NCBI RefSeq assembly: GCF_024600715.1
Contig: NZ_CP102332.1
Coordinates: 5,704,001-5,768,000, forward strand
Source: Streptomyces changanensis
GTDB taxonomy: Bacteria > Actinomycetota > Actinomycetes > Streptomycetales > Streptomycetaceae
Length of the DNA: 64,000 nucleotides
Direction of reading: 5' to 3'
Part shown: positions 26,228 to 35,423 of the stretch, piece after piece
How the letters are laid out: each line of letters starts with the position of its first letter
How positions within the stretch are numbered: the first letter of the stretch is position 1
Translations under genes and position numbers: made by a program
Notes under the pieces: generated by a model
Database searches by the model: none
The model's input: only the letters and a program-made list of their open reading frames with translations
Told to the model about the DNA's origin: nothing

Positions 26228-26533
26228 ATGCCCACCGAACCGCTGTCGCAGAAGGAGATCGAGGACCGGCTCAGCGAACTGCCCGGCTGGAGCCTGGCGG
26301 GCGACCGGATCACCCGCACCTACCGCCTGGCCACCCACTTCGCGGCCACCGCGATGGTCGTCCACGTCGCCCGCGTCCAGGACGAGCTGAACCACCACTC
26401 CGACCTCACCCTCGGCTACGACACCGTGGCTCTGTCGGTGCACACCCACGACGCGGGCGGGGCCGTCACCGACCGCGACTTCGAGCTCGCGACCCGGGTG
26501 GAGGCCATCGCCGCCGTCCACGGCGCCGACTGA
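26228..26533 (+). CDS. 4a-hydroxytetrahydrobiopterin dehydratase
   Basis: A 101-residue pterin-4a-carbinolamine dehydratase (PCD/DCoH, PhhB family). The active-site signature DELNHHSDLTLGYDTV and the later THDAGGAVTDRDFELA are intact. It dehydrates 4a-hydroxytetrahydropterin in pterin recycling for aromatic hydroxylases, but in actinomycetes without such a hydroxylase nearby it may have another role. ATG follows GAGAAGGAGCACCGGCC. The methyltransferase gene starts 75 bases downstream. Confidence 0.92.
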   Translation: MPTEPLSQKEIEDRLSELPGWSLAGDRITRTYRLATHFAATAMVVHVARVQDELNHHSDLTLGYDTVALSVHTHDAGGAVTDRDFELATRVEAIAAVHGAD

Positions 26534-26608
26534 CCCCTCCCCGGCGGCGGTGTTGCCGGACCGGCACGGTTCCTCGCCCGGCCCGGCAGCACGCCGCACC
26601 CTGTCCCC

Positions 26609-27463
26609 ATGACCCACCACCACTCCACCCACATCGACTGGACCGAGATGCTGCCGCTGCTGGAGCACGGCGCAGAGATCCGCCTCCCGATGTACCGGCA
26701 GGCCGCGTCCTGGCTCACCGAGCTGCTGTCGCCGGGCTCCGTGCAGCGGGTCCTCGACGTCGGCAGCGGCCCCGGCGTGCTGTCGTGCCTCCTCGCCGAG
26801 ACCTTCCCGTACGCGGAGGTCGTCGCCGTCGACCCGACGCCGGAACTGCTGGAGCGCGCCCGCGAGCGGGCCGCCGAGCGGGGCGCCCGCGTCACCACGC
26901 TCACCGCCGAACTCCCCGACGACGTCGAGGCGCTGGGCGAGGCCGACCTGATCTGGGCGGGGGAGTCCGTGCACCACGTCGGCGACCAGCTCGGCGCCCT
27001 GACCGACCTAGGCCGCCGGCTGCGCCCCGGCGGGCTGCTCGCCCTCGTGGAGGGTGGCCTGCCGCCCCGGTACCTGCCCCGCGACATCGGCATCGGCCGG
27101 CCCGGGCTGGAGGCCCGCCTGGAGGCGCTGGCGGCCGACTGGTTCACCACGATGCGGGGCGAACTCCCCGGCTCCCGCCGGGAGACCGAGGACTGGCGGG
27201 CCCTCCTCGCCGCCGCAGGCCTCGCCCCCGCCGGCACGCGCACGTTCCTGCTCGACGTCCCCGCGCCGGTGCCCGCCGCCGTGCGGGAGCACGTCGTCAC
27301 GGCGATGGACCGCCACCGCAGGGTCGCCGACGACCTCACAAAGGAGGACGCGGCCACCCTCGACCGCCTCCTGGACCCGGCCGACCCGGCGAGCCTCCAC
27401 CACCGCGCGGACGTCCACGTCCTCACCGCCCGCACCGTCCACACGGCCCGACGCGTCTCCTGA
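26609..27463 (+). CDS. Class I SAM-dependent methyltransferase
   Basis: A 284-residue methyltransferase. Motif I VLDVGSGPGVLSCLLAE (about residues 50-66), the acidic end of strand 2 (VVAVDPTPELLERARER), LIWAGESVHHVGD and LRPGGLLALVEGG mark the Rossmann core. The start is His-rich (THHHSTHIDWTEM). The substrate is unknown; the C-terminal helical cap suggests a small-molecule methyltransferase. It follows the pterin dehydratase on the same strand. Confidence 0.85.
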   Translation: MTHHHSTHIDWTEMLPLLEHGAEIRLPMYRQAASWLTELLSPGSVQRVLDVGSGPGVLSCLLAETFPYAEVVAVDPTPELLERARERAAERGARVTTLTAELPDDVEALGEADLIWAGESVHHVGDQLGALTDLGRRLRPGGLLALVEGGLPPRYLPRDIGIGRPGLEARLEALAADWFTTMRGELPGSRRETEDWRALLAAAGLAPAGTRTFLLDVPAPVPAAVREHVVTAMDRHRRVADDLTKEDAATLDRLLDPADPASLHHRADVHVLTARTVHTARRVS

Positions 27464-27612
27464 CCCCGCCTCGGCCCTCGGCCCCCCGCCCCGCCCCCGC
27501 CGGCCACGCCCCGCGGCCTCCGCCCCCGCGCCGCCTCGCCCCGGCACGGGGGCGGGGCGCCCGCGCGCCGGGGGAGTTGGGGGTGGCGCGGCGCCCTCCA
27601 TATGATCCGGCG

Positions 27613-28899
27613 ATGATCACACGAAAGCGACTGGCGGCCGCCGTGTGCGGCCTGCTGGTCACGTTGACGGCCGGGCTCGCCCCGACCGCCGCCCTCGCCG
27701 ACACCGGGGAGCCCGCGGGCGAGGCGCCCAAGGTCGAACTGGTCCTCGACGTCAGCGGGTCCATGCGCGCCCGCGACATCGACGGCCAGTCCCGCATGGC
27801 CGCCGCGAAGCAGGCGTTCAACGAGGTGCTCGACGCCGTCCCGGCGGACGTGCGGCTCGGCATCCGCACCCTCGGCGCCGACTACCCCGGCAAGGACCGC
27901 AAGCGCGGCTGCCGGGACACGCGGCAGCTGTACCCGGTCGGCCCGCTCGACCGGACCGAGGCCAAGGCCGCCGTGGCGACGCTCGTCCCGACCGGCTGGA
28001 CGCCCATCGGCCCCGCGCTCCTCGGCGCGGCGGACGACCTCGAAGGCGGCGACGCCACCCGCAGGATCGTCCTCATCACCGACGGCGAGGACACCTGTGC
28101 CCCGCTCGACCCGTGCGAGGTCGCCCGGGAGATCGCCGCCAAGGGCATCCACCTCACCATCGACACGCTCGGCCTCGTCCCCGACGCCAAGACGCGCGCC
28201 CAGCTCGTCTGCATCGCCGAGGCCACCGGAGGTACGTACACCTCCGTCCGGCACACCGCCGAACTCTCCGAGCGGGTCAGCCAACTCGTCGAGCGCGCCG
28301 CCGAGCCGGTCCTCACACCGGTCGCGACGAGCGGCGGCGACCGGTGCGCCGCGGCGCCGGTGCTCCGCCCCGGCCTGTACACCGACCGCGAGGTGTTCGG
28401 CAGCCACCGCTGGTACCGGGTGGAGGTCCTGCCCGGCCAGGAGCTGCGCGCCGCCGTCAGCGTCGGCGCCGACCGGGCCGTGAACCGCGACTACGGCGTC
28501 CTGCTGCGGGCGTCCACCCCGGCCGGGCGGGAGATCGTACGGGGCGAGGCGGCCGGGGACGGCCGCACCGACGTCATCTCCACGGGCCTGCGCTACCCGA
28601 AGCCCGACATCGACGACGCCGACACCGACAGCGGCTCCGGCAAACCCGCCTCCGAGACCGTCTGCCTGCGCGTCAGCAACTCCTTCTCGGCGCCCGCCGG
28701 CGTCAAGACCACCCCGGGCCTGCCGGTCGAGCTGAGCATCGCCCTCGTCGACGGCCCGGACGAGGCGGACGACCCCGCCTTCCTCGGCCTCGCCCGCGGC
28801 TGGTGGGCGCTCGGCGTCCTCGTGCTCGCCGGCCTCCTCGCCGGGCTCCTGTGGGGCTGGCTCTCGCGCTGGCGCGTCACCGTCTGGAGGACCAACTGA
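27613..28899 (+). CDS. Secreted, membrane-anchored von Willebrand factor A (VWA) domain protein
   Basis: A 428-residue protein with a signal peptide (RKRLAAAVCGLLVTLTAGLA, cleavage near ALADTG). The VWA domain (about residues 40-220) has an intact MIDAS, DVSGSM, plus TPIGPALLGAADDL and ITDGEDTCAPLDPCEVA. A beta-rich region follows, and a C-terminal segment (WWALGVLVLAGLLAGLLWGW) anchors it with a short basic tail inside. It probably displays a metal-dependent binding domain outside the cell. Its stop overlaps the start of the next gene by one base, so the two are likely partners. Confidence 0.85.
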   Translation: MITRKRLAAAVCGLLVTLTAGLAPTAALADTGEPAGEAPKVELVLDVSGSMRARDIDGQSRMAAAKQAFNEVLDAVPADVRLGIRTLGADYPGKDRKRGCRDTRQLYPVGPLDRTEAKAAVATLVPTGWTPIGPALLGAADDLEGGDATRRIVLITDGEDTCAPLDPCEVAREIAAKGIHLTIDTLGLVPDAKTRAQLVCIAEATGGTYTSVRHTAELSERVSQLVERAAEPVLTPVATSGGDRCAAAPVLRPGLYTDREVFGSHRWYRVEVLPGQELRAAVSVGADRAVNRDYGVLLRASTPAGREIVRGEAAGDGRTDVISTGLRYPKPDIDDADTDSGSGKPASETVCLRVSNSFSAPAGVKTTPGLPVELSIALVDGPDEADDPAFLGLARGWWALGVLVLAGLLAGLLWGWLSRWRVTVWRTN

Positions 28900-29765
28900 T
28901 GCGTACCGTACGCACCCCGCTGACCCGACGGGCCGCCCCGGCCCCGTCCGCCGCACCGGCCCCGTCCGCCACCCCCGCCCCGCGGTCCGCGGCGCGCCGG
29001 TCCACCGCCGTCCTGCTCGCCGGGGCCGCGCTGCTCGGCCTCGCCGCGCCGGCCGCCGTCGCCGCGAGCCCCTCGCCCACCCCGTCGGCACGGGACGGCG
29101 AAGCGGCCGCCCCCACCGAGGCGGGTACCTCCTTCCGGGCCGCCACCGCCGTGCGCCCCGGACAGCGCGCCACCGCCCAGGCGTCGACCGGCGACTACCT
29201 GTACTGGCAGTTCCCCGCGGACGCCGGCGACCGGGCGACCGTACGGGCCACGGTCACGCTGCCCGAGACGTCCGCCCGCCGCTCGGGCACCACCTGGCGG
29301 ATCGACGTGTACGACGGGCTCCGCCGCCGTCAGGCGTGCCGGTACGGCAGCGACACCCGGACGCTCGCCGCGGACGCCCGCACCGCCGACCTCACCTGCC
29401 ACCTGCGCACGGTCCGCGCCTGGGCCGAGCCGTGGTCCGGCGACCCGCTGCCCGGCGCGTACTACGTCCGGCTCACCGCCGTGGGGGTCGCCGCCACCGA
29501 TGCCGGCCTGCCCTTCGACGCGGCGCTGGACGTCACCATCGAGGACGCGGGCGGCGCGGCGGCGGTCGACGGTCGCCTGGCCGCACCGCTCGTCCAGGGC
29601 TCGTCGGCCACCGTCGAGCCCGAGGACGGCTGGTCGTCCGGCTGGTGGTCGTCGCGCTGGCTGTGGACGGCGGGCGGCGCCGCGCTCGCGGCGCTGGCGG
29701 GCGTGTGGGGCCACACCCTGACGCGCGGCCCGGGCCGTCCCGGGGGCACCCCGGGCCGACCCTGA
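28899..29765 (+). CDS. Secreted protein with C-terminal membrane anchor, partner of the VWA protein
   Basis: A 288-residue protein. A long, Ala/Pro-rich cytosolic start precedes the signal segment (TAVLLAGAALLGLAAPAAVA). The exported part looks beta-sandwich-like (YLYWQFPADAGDRATVRATV, YYVRLTAVGVA), with two Cys, and ends in a hydrophobic anchor (WLWTAGGAALAALAGVWG) and a basic Pro/Gly-rich tail. Topology mirrors the upstream VWA protein. ATG overlaps the VWA stop (TGATG) behind TGGAGG. No named family is recognised; a lectin-like or pre-peptidase C-terminal-like sandwich is possible. Confidence 0.75.
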   Translation: MRTVRTPLTRRAAPAPSAAPAPSATPAPRSAARRSTAVLLAGAALLGLAAPAAVAASPSPTPSARDGEAAAPTEAGTSFRAATAVRPGQRATAQASTGDYLYWQFPADAGDRATVRATVTLPETSARRSGTTWRIDVYDGLRRRQACRYGSDTRTLAADARTADLTCHLRTVRAWAEPWSGDPLPGAYYVRLTAVGVAATDAGLPFDAALDVTIEDAGGAAAVDGRLAAPLVQGSSATVEPEDGWSSGWWSSRWLWTAGGAALAALAGVWGHTLTRGPGRPGGTPGRP

Positions 29766-29851
29766 CCGACCCTGACCGCCCGGCGGCCGGCCCCGCGCGC
29801 GACGGCCCGGCCGCCGGACGGTGGGCCCCGCCGCCGGCGTCCGGCCGCCGG

Positions 29852-31675
29852 TCAGCGGTACAGCGCGTCGACCTCCGCCGCGTACACCGTCTCGATCGCG
29901 CGCCGCTTCAGCTTCAGCGACGGGGTGAGCAGCCCGTGCTCCTCGCTGAACGGATGCGCCAGGATCCGGAAGGTACGGATCGACTCGGCGTGCGAGACCA
30001 GCGTGTTGGCGGCCACGACCGCCCGCCGGATCTCCTTCTCCAGGGCCGGGTCGCGGACCAGCTCGACCGCCGGCAGGACCGTCCTGCCCTGCATCGCCAG
30101 CCAGTGCTCGACCGCCTCCTGGTCCAGGGTCACGAGCGCCGCGACGTACGGCCGGTCGTTGCCGACGACGACGCACTGCGCGACGAGCGGGTGCGACCGC
30201 ACGCGGTCCTCCAGCGCGACCGGCGACACGCTCTTGCCGCTCGTCGTCACCAGGATCTCCTTCTTCCGCCCGGTGATCGTCAGGTACCCGTCCTCGTCGA
30301 GCGCGCCCAGGTCCCCCGTGGCCAGCCAGCCGTCGCGCAGGACGGCGTCGGTGGCGGCCGGGGCGTTGAGGTAACCGGAGAAGACGTTCCGGCCCCGCAC
30401 CCACACCTCCCCGTCCTCCCCGATGCGCACCGACGTCCCCGGTACGGGCTGCCCGACGGTGCCGTACCTGATCCGCTCCGGCGGGTTCGCGGTCGCCGCC
30501 GACGCCGTCTCGGTCAGCCCGTACCCCTCGTACACGGTCACCCCCGCGCCCGCGAAGAACAGCCCCATCCGCCGGTCCATCGCCGAGCCGCCGGACATCG
30601 CGTGCCGCACCCGCCCGCCCAGCGCCTCGCGGACCTTCCCGTACACGACCTTCTCGAAGAACTGGTGCTGCACCCGCAGCGCCGCGGAAGGCCCCGGTCC
30701 GAGCCCGAAGTCACGCTGCTCCAGCGCCTCCGCGTACCGCACGGCCACCTCCACCGCCCGGTCGAAGGCCCCGCCCCTGCCCTCGGCCTCCGCCCGCCGC
30801 CGCGCCGCGTGGAAGACCTTCTCGAAGACGTACGGGACGGCCAGCACGAACGACGGGCGGAACGCCGCCAGGTCCGGCAGCAGCGCGCCCGCCGACATCA
30901 GCGGTTGGTGGCCGAGCTTCACCCGGCCGCGTACCGCCGCGATCTGCACCATGCGGCCGAAGACGTGGGCGAGGGGCAGGAAGAGCAGCGTCGAGACGTC
31001 CTCCCCGGGCCGGGGGCGGAACACCGGCTCCCAGCGTTCGACGAGCGTGTCCGCCTCGAACATGAAGGTGCCGTGCGTCAGGACGCACCCCTTGGGGCGG
31101 CCGGTCGTCCCCGACGTGTAGATCACCGTCGCGACGGACTCGGGCGTCACCGCGCGCCGGTGACGGTGCACCACCTCGTCGTCGATCCGGGCGCCCGCCG
31201 CGACCAGCTCGGCGACGGCCCCGGTGTCCAGCTGCCACAGTCGCTTCAGCAGCGGCAGCCGGTCCACGACGGAGCCGACGGTCATGGCGTGGTCCTCGTG
31301 TTCCACGACGCAGGCGGTGACGCCGGCGTCGTGGAGCATCCAGTGCACCTGGTCGGCGGAGGAGGTGGGGTACACCGGCACCGGCTGGGCGCCCACAGTC
31401 CACAGCGCGAAGTCGAACAGGGTCCACTCGTAGCGCGTACGCGACATGACGGCGACCCGGTCCCCGAACCGCACGCCCTGCGCGAGCAGCCCCTTGGCGA
31501 GCGCCAGCACCTCGTCGCGGAACCCCTGGGAGGTGACCTCGCCCCACCGGCCGGACGCGTCCTTGCGGCCCAGCGCGACCCGGCCCGGGTCGCTCGCGGC
31601 GTGGTCGAACACCGCGTCGGCCAAGCCGCCGACCAGCGGAGCGGTCGCCAGGGGTGGCACGGTCATCTCGCGCAA
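29852..31675 (-). CDS. Long-chain fatty acyl-CoA synthetase (AMP-dependent ligase)
   Basis: A 607-residue acyl-adenylate-forming enzyme of the FadD15/long-chain type. Core motifs are YTSGTTGRPKGCVLTHG (P-loop), YEGYGLTETASAATAN, GWLATGDLGALDEDGYLTITGRKKE and the C-terminal catalytic lysine region LTPSLKLKRRAIE. It activates fatty acids to acyl-CoA. I prefer the TTG at 31675 because AAGGAG lies seven bases upstream; ATG 31666 has no ribosome site, and an upstream in-frame start at 31702 is less likely. It is not in an operon. Confidence 0.9.
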   Translation of the reverse strand: MREMTVPPLATAPLVGGLADAVFDHAASDPGRVALGRKDASGRWGEVTSQGFRDEVLALAKGLLAQGVRFGDRVAVMSRTRYEWTLFDFALWTVGAQPVPVYPTSSADQVHWMLHDAGVTACVVEHEDHAMTVGSVVDRLPLLKRLWQLDTGAVAELVAAGARIDDEVVHRHRRAVTPESVATVIYTSGTTGRPKGCVLTHGTFMFEADTLVERWEPVFRPRPGEDVSTLLFLPLAHVFGRMVQIAAVRGRVKLGHQPLMSAGALLPDLAAFRPSFVLAVPYVFEKVFHAARRRAEAEGRGGAFDRAVEVAVRYAEALEQRDFGLGPGPSAALRVQHQFFEKVVYGKVREALGGRVRHAMSGGSAMDRRMGLFFAGAGVTVYEGYGLTETASAATANPPERIRYGTVGQPVPGTSVRIGEDGEVWVRGRNVFSGYLNAPAATDAVLRDGWLATGDLGALDEDGYLTITGRKKEILVTTSGKSVSPVALEDRVRSHPLVAQCVVVGNDRPYVAALVTLDQEAVEHWLAMQGRTVLPAVELVRDPALEKEIRRAVVAANTLVSHAESIRTFRILAHPFSEEHGLLTPSLKLKRRAIETVYAAEVDALYR

Positions 31676-32437
31676 TGGCCTGCTCCTTGTGGCGCTCAGC
31701 ACAGCGGAGGGTGACGGTATCCCACGGAGAGTGGGTGCGGGAGGGGGTCATCAAAGTCTGGACAAAGGGCGTCGCCACTGGTCAGACCGGCAAGCGCGTG
31801 GTCACGGGGGTGCGGTCCCGTCCGCTACTGACTCACGGGTAAGGAGCGGCCGCCGGAATCTCCACCGAATCTGTACGCGCCGATCACAGCCGTCGTGGCC
31901 GAGACCCGTTCCACCCGTTCGCGCCGGTGGCCGCCACCCCGCGTGGCGGGGAGCCGCCCCACCGCCCCGCGACCATGATCACGGCCGTTACCGTGAGGGC
32001 ATGCCCGCACCCGCACCCCGCGCCTCCGCCCCGCGCACGCGACCACGCCGCCCGCCCCGGCGCCGCACGCCGGCGCCACCCCGTACGCCCCGGCAGCGCG
32101 GGCTGGCGCCGTACCGCGCGGCCCCGCACCCCTCGCCCTCGTGCTCGACCGCCCGACCCGGCACGCCCGGCGCGGGCAGCGCGGTCCTGACGCGTACGGT
32201 CCCGAACCGCGCGGTCCTGACCCGACCGGCGCCGGGTCGCGCGGTGCCGGGCAGCGCGCTCCCGCCCTGCGCGCTTTCACCCGGCGCGTTCCCGACCGGC
32301 GTGGTCCCGACCCGTCCGGTGCCGGGTCCCGGGGTGCCGGGTCGCCCGGCCCCGGCCGGTGTGGCCCGGACCCACTCGGCCCCTCGCCGGAACCCGTCCG
32401 CCCGTGCCGCAGTCCCCTACGTCGCGGGCGGTGCCCG
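31676..32437. other. 760-base spacer with a low-complexity frame (32001-32441)
   Basis: The first 300 bases are relatively AT-rich and should hold the acyl-CoA synthetase promoter. From 32001 an ATG-started frame, preceded by GTGAGGG, runs 146 codons to a TGA at 32439-32441 that overlaps the GTG of the ferredoxin gene. Its product would be almost only Pro, Ala, Arg, Thr and Gly (APRASAPRTRPRRPPRRRT) with blocks built on CGCGCGGTCCTGACCCG and CCGGTGCCGGGTC. It may be a chance frame in repeat DNA or a disordered leader protein; I do not call it a gene. Confidence 0.4.
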
Positions 32438-32839
32438 GTGACCCGCTGGATACGGCCCGGGGCGGACCGGCCCTGCTCGCTCGTCGTCTGCCGCGGCTGC
32501 TGCTGCGGGGACGCGCGCAAGCACCCCGGCACCGACCACGTGGGTCAGCTCGCGCGACTGCGGCAGGCGGCGGCCGCGTCCGGCGGCCGGCTCACCGTCC
32601 GCACCAGCGACTGCCTCGGCCCCTGCGGCCAGGCCAACGTCGTGGTCGTCCAGCCCTCCGGGGAGGCGCGCAGGCGAGGCGCCCGCGCTGCCTGGATCGG
32701 CTGGACGCTGGACGACGACTGCCTCGACGACATCCTCGCCTGGGTCGAGGCGGGCGGTCCCGGTGTCGCCGAGCCCCCGCCGACCCTCACCCTCCAGATG
32801 ATCGACATACCGGTGGAGGCCCGCCGCCGCGCCCGCTGA
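32438..32839 (+). CDS. (2Fe-2S) ferredoxin domain protein, thioredoxin-like fold
   Basis: A 133-residue protein of the thioredoxin-like [2Fe-2S] ferredoxin type. Cluster ligands are expected in CSLVVCRGCCCGD near the start and SDCLGPCGQANVVVV in the middle, the characteristic Cx(n)C ... CxxxC pattern. The C-terminal half contains WIGWTLDDDCLDDILAWVE. It probably carries electrons or delivers metal for a redox enzyme. GTG 32438 keeps the family-like N-terminus; it overlaps a preceding low-complexity frame as GTGA. It is convergent with fdhD, a context compatible with molybdenum enzyme support. Confidence 0.82.
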   Translation: MTRWIRPGADRPCSLVVCRGCCCGDARKHPGTDHVGQLARLRQAAAASGGRLTVRTSDCLGPCGQANVVVVQPSGEARRRGARAAWIGWTLDDDCLDDILAWVEAGGPGVAEPPPTLTLQMIDIPVEARRRAR

Positions 32840-32940
32840 CCCCGGCGCCCCGGGCGCCCCGCGGGGACAGCCGGGCACGGCCCGCGCAGGGGCCCAGCCG
32901 GACGCGGGACCCGCCGGGGCGCGGGCCGGGTGACAGCGGT

Positions 32941-33792
32941 TCAGGCCCGCAGGGGCGTGCCGTCCGCCCCGACGAGCCGGTGCTCGCCCGCGTACACGTT
33001 CATCGACCCGCCCCGCAGGAACCCCACCAGGGTGAGCCCGGTCTCGACGGCCAGGTCGACCGCGAGCGACGACGGCGCCGACACCGCCGCCAGCACCGGC
33101 ACGCCCGCCATGACGGCCTTCTGCGCCAGCTCGAACGACGCCCGCCCGGACACCAGCAGCACCGCCCCGGCCAGCGGCAGGCGCCCCTCCCGCAGGGCGC
33201 GGCCCACCACCTTGTCGACCGCGTTGTGCCGGCCCACGTCCTCCCGCACGTCCAGCAGCTCACCCGACGGCGAGAACAACGCCGCCGCGTGCAGCCCCCC
33301 GGTCCGCTCGAACACCCGCTGCTCCGTCCGCAGCCGGTCCGGCAGCCCGGCCAGCGTGTCCACCCCGACCGTCAGCGCCGGACCGTCCGCCGGCGAGAAC
33401 CGGGTCGTCGTGCGCACCGCGTCGAGGCTCGCCTTGCCGCACAGGCCGCACGACGAGGTGGTGTAGACGTTCCGCTCCAGCGTGATGTCCGGCACGGGCA
33501 CGCCGGGCGCCAGCCGCACGTCGACGACGTTGTAGGTGTTCACGCCGTCCTCGCGCGCCCCGGCGCAGTACACGATGGTCCGCACGTCGTCCGCCGAGGC
33601 CAGCACCCCCTCGCTCACCAGGAACCCGGCCGCCAGCGCGAAGTCGTCGCCGGGGGTGCGCATCGTGACGGCGAGCGGCTTGCCGTTCAGCCGGATCTCC
33701 AGCGGCTCCTCGGCGACGAGCGTGTCCGGCCGGGTGGCCACCGCGCCGTCCCGGACCCGGATGACACGCCGCCGCTCCGTGACCCGTCCCAT
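32941..33792 (-). CDS. fdhD: Formate dehydrogenase accessory sulfurtransferase FdhD
   Basis: A 283-residue FdhD, which passes sulfur from a cysteine desulfurase to the molybdenum cofactor of formate dehydrogenase-type enzymes. Diagnostic blocks are [36 protein letters not shown] with the essential CxxC cysteines, [14 protein letters not shown], and [18 protein letters not shown] 33792 follows GGAGGGG with eight bases spacing. No formate dehydrogenase subunit is in the window, so the target enzyme lies elsewhere. An alternative start 13-14 residues upstream has weaker support. Confidence 0.95.
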   Translation of the reverse strand: MGRVTERRRVIRVRDGAVATRPDTLVAEEPLEIRLNGKPLAVTMRTPGDDFALAAGFLVSEGVLASADDVRTIVYCAGAREDGVNTYNVVDVRLAPGVPVPDITLERNVYTTSSCGLCGKASLDAVRTTTRFSPADGPALTVGVDTLAGLPDRLRTEQRVFERTGGLHAAALFSPSGELLDVREDVGRHNAVDKVVGRALREGRLPLAGAVLLVSGRASFELAQKAVMAGVPVLAAVSAPSSLAVDLAVETGLTLVGFLRGGSMNVYAGEHRLVGADGTPLRA

Positions 33793-34044
33793 ATGCCCGT
33801 CCCCTCCGTCGCCCCGCGGTACCGTCCCGGTGGGCATTCTCCCGCACGCCCGTCCCTCCAGCCCCGGCCGACCCCCGGGGCCCCGTCACACAGGGTCATC
33901 CCCGGTCACTCCCGCGATGTGGCGGACTCTCCAAGTGGCGCGCGGGAATCCTGTCGGATCACGCGACGGGTTACCGATGAGTCGCTGACCAGACTTGGGG
34001 ACTCCTGACCATCCGAAAACCGACAGCCGAGGGGGTTCCCGGGC

Positions 34045-34989
34045 ATGACGGGCACTCGTATCGCCGCGCTCGGGCACCACCAGCCCGCCAAGGTGCTCAC
34101 CAACGACGACCTGACCGCGCTGGTCGACACCAGCGACGAGTGGATCCGCAGCCGCGTCGGCATCCGCACCCGGCACGTCGCCGGCCCCGACGAACCGGTC
34201 GACGAGATGGCCGCCCACGCCGCCGCCAAGGCCCTCGCGTCGGCCGGCCTCACCCCCGACGACATCGACCTCGTCATGGTCGCCACGTCCACCGCGATCG
34301 ACCGCTCCCCGAACATGGCCGCCCGGGTGGCCGCCCGCCTCGGCATGGCCTCCCCGGCGACCCTCGACCTGAACGTGGTCTGCGCCGGCTTCACCCACGC
34401 CCTGGCCACCGCCGACCACGCCGTACGGGCCGGCTCGTCGCGCCGCGCCCTGGTGATCGGTGCCGACAAGATGACCGAGGTCGCCGACTGGACCGACCGG
34501 ACGACGTGCGTCCTCGTCGGTGACGGGGCCGGCGCTGCGATCGTCGAAGCGGCCCCGGACGGCACCCCGGGCATCGGCCCCGTCCTGTGGGGCTCCGTCC
34601 CCGAGCTCGGCCACGCCGTCCGCATCGAGGGCACGCCGCCCCGCTTCGCCCAGGAGGGCCAGGCCGTCTACCGGTGGGCCACCACCCGGCTGCCGCCCAT
34701 CGCCCGCGAGATCTGCCAGCGGGCGGGCCTCGCCCCCGAGGACCTGGCCGCGATCGTCCTCCACCAGGCCAACCTCCGCATCATCGAACCCCTCGCCCGC
34801 CGCATCGGCGCCGTCAACGCCGTCGTCGCCCGCGACGTCGTCGAGTCCGGCAACACCTCCGCCGCGTCCATCCCGATGGCCCTGTCCAAGCTCGTCGAGC
34901 GCGGCGACGTCCCCTCGGGCGCCCCGACGCTCCTCTTCGGCTTCGGCGGCAACCTCTCGTACGCGGGCCAGATCGTCCACACCCCCTGA
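34045..34989 (+). CDS. 3-oxoacyl-ACP synthase III family (FabH-like) ketosynthase
   Basis: A 314-residue KAS III-type condensing enzyme. The triad is complete: Cys in LDLNVVCAGFTHAL, His in VLHQANLRIIEP, Asn in VESGNTSAASIPMAL. The N-terminus (RIAALGHHQPAKVLTNDDL) and C-terminus (TLLFGFGGNLSYAGQIV) are standard. No ACP, FabD or FabF gene is adjacent, so it is not the housekeeping fabH of the main fatty acid operon; a role in starter-unit selection for a secondary pathway or in a stand-alone condensation is likely. ATG follows GAGGGGG. Confidence 0.9.
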   Translation: MTGTRIAALGHHQPAKVLTNDDLTALVDTSDEWIRSRVGIRTRHVAGPDEPVDEMAAHAAAKALASAGLTPDDIDLVMVATSTAIDRSPNMAARVAARLGMASPATLDLNVVCAGFTHALATADHAVRAGSSRRALVIGADKMTEVADWTDRTTCVLVGDGAGAAIVEAAPDGTPGIGPVLWGSVPELGHAVRIEGTPPRFAQEGQAVYRWATTRLPPIAREICQRAGLAPEDLAAIVLHQANLRIIEPLARRIGAVNAVVARDVVESGNTSAASIPMALSKLVERGDVPSGAPTLLFGFGGNLSYAGQIVHTP

Positions 34990-35100
34990 GCCCCGGCGCC
35001 CCGGACGGGCCGCCGGCGCACCCTCCGTGACCCTGCGGAAACGCACCGCACGCACGAGCCGGAGCCCTCGCCCGCACCTCCCTGACCACGGGATATGCGG

Positions 35101-35130
35101 GTGAAGGGCACCCGGAACCCCTGGTAGAGT
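35101..35130 (+). promoter_or_regulatory. Probable tRNA-Leu promoter
   Basis: GTGAAG (35101-35106), 18 bases, then TAGAGT (35125-35130), about 45 bases before the mature tRNA 5' end. The -10 fits TANNNT; the -35 is weak. Confidence 0.4.
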
Positions 35131-35175
35131 TATCCATGTCGCCGCGGGGAACGCCCCGGGGCGGCGAGACACCTG

Positions 35176-35263
35176 GTCCGGGTGGCGGAATGGCAGACGC
35201 GCTAGCTTGAGGTGCTAGTGCCCTTTATCGGGCGTGGGGGTTCAAGTCCCCCCTCGGACACCA
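35176..35263 (+). tRNA. tRNA-Leu, anticodon GAG, CCA encoded
   Basis: An 88-base type II tRNA. The acceptor GTCCGGG pairs with CTCGGAC, followed by A73 and encoded CCA. The anticodon arm is CTAGC-TTGAGGT-GCTAG with GAG at 35209-35211. A long variable arm TGCCC-TTTAT-CGGGCG and T arm GGGGG-TTCAAGT-CCCCC follow. It reads CUC and CUU leucine codons. No integrated element adjoins it. Confidence 0.97.
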
Positions 35264-35265
35264 GA

Positions 35266-35296
35266 CGAAAGACCCCACATGATGTGGGGTCTTTCG
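35266..35296 (+). terminator. Perfect hairpin terminator after tRNA-Leu
   Basis: CGAAAGACCCCACA pairs perfectly with TGTGGGGTCTTTCG (14 bp) around a TGA loop, starting three bases after the tRNA CCA end. Confidence 0.9.
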
Positions 35297-35423
35297 CGTC
35301 CCGGCCCCCGGTCCCGCCCCCGGCGGTGACCGCGGCGGCATCCCCGCCCTCCCCGACCTCCCCCGTCCGTAGACTCCGGGCAGGCGGGCATCGCGGTCCG
35401 CCGTGCGGGACGGGGGCGGGGGC

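Noticed and set aside
34045..34989. Start of a polyketide or fatty acid biosynthetic cluster
   Set aside because: No ACP, chain-length factor, ketoreductase or other tailoring genes adjoin the single FabH-type gene.
35176..35263. tRNA-Leu as an attachment site of an integrated element
   Set aside because: No integrase, excisionase or duplicated tRNA 3' end is seen within the following 9 kb.
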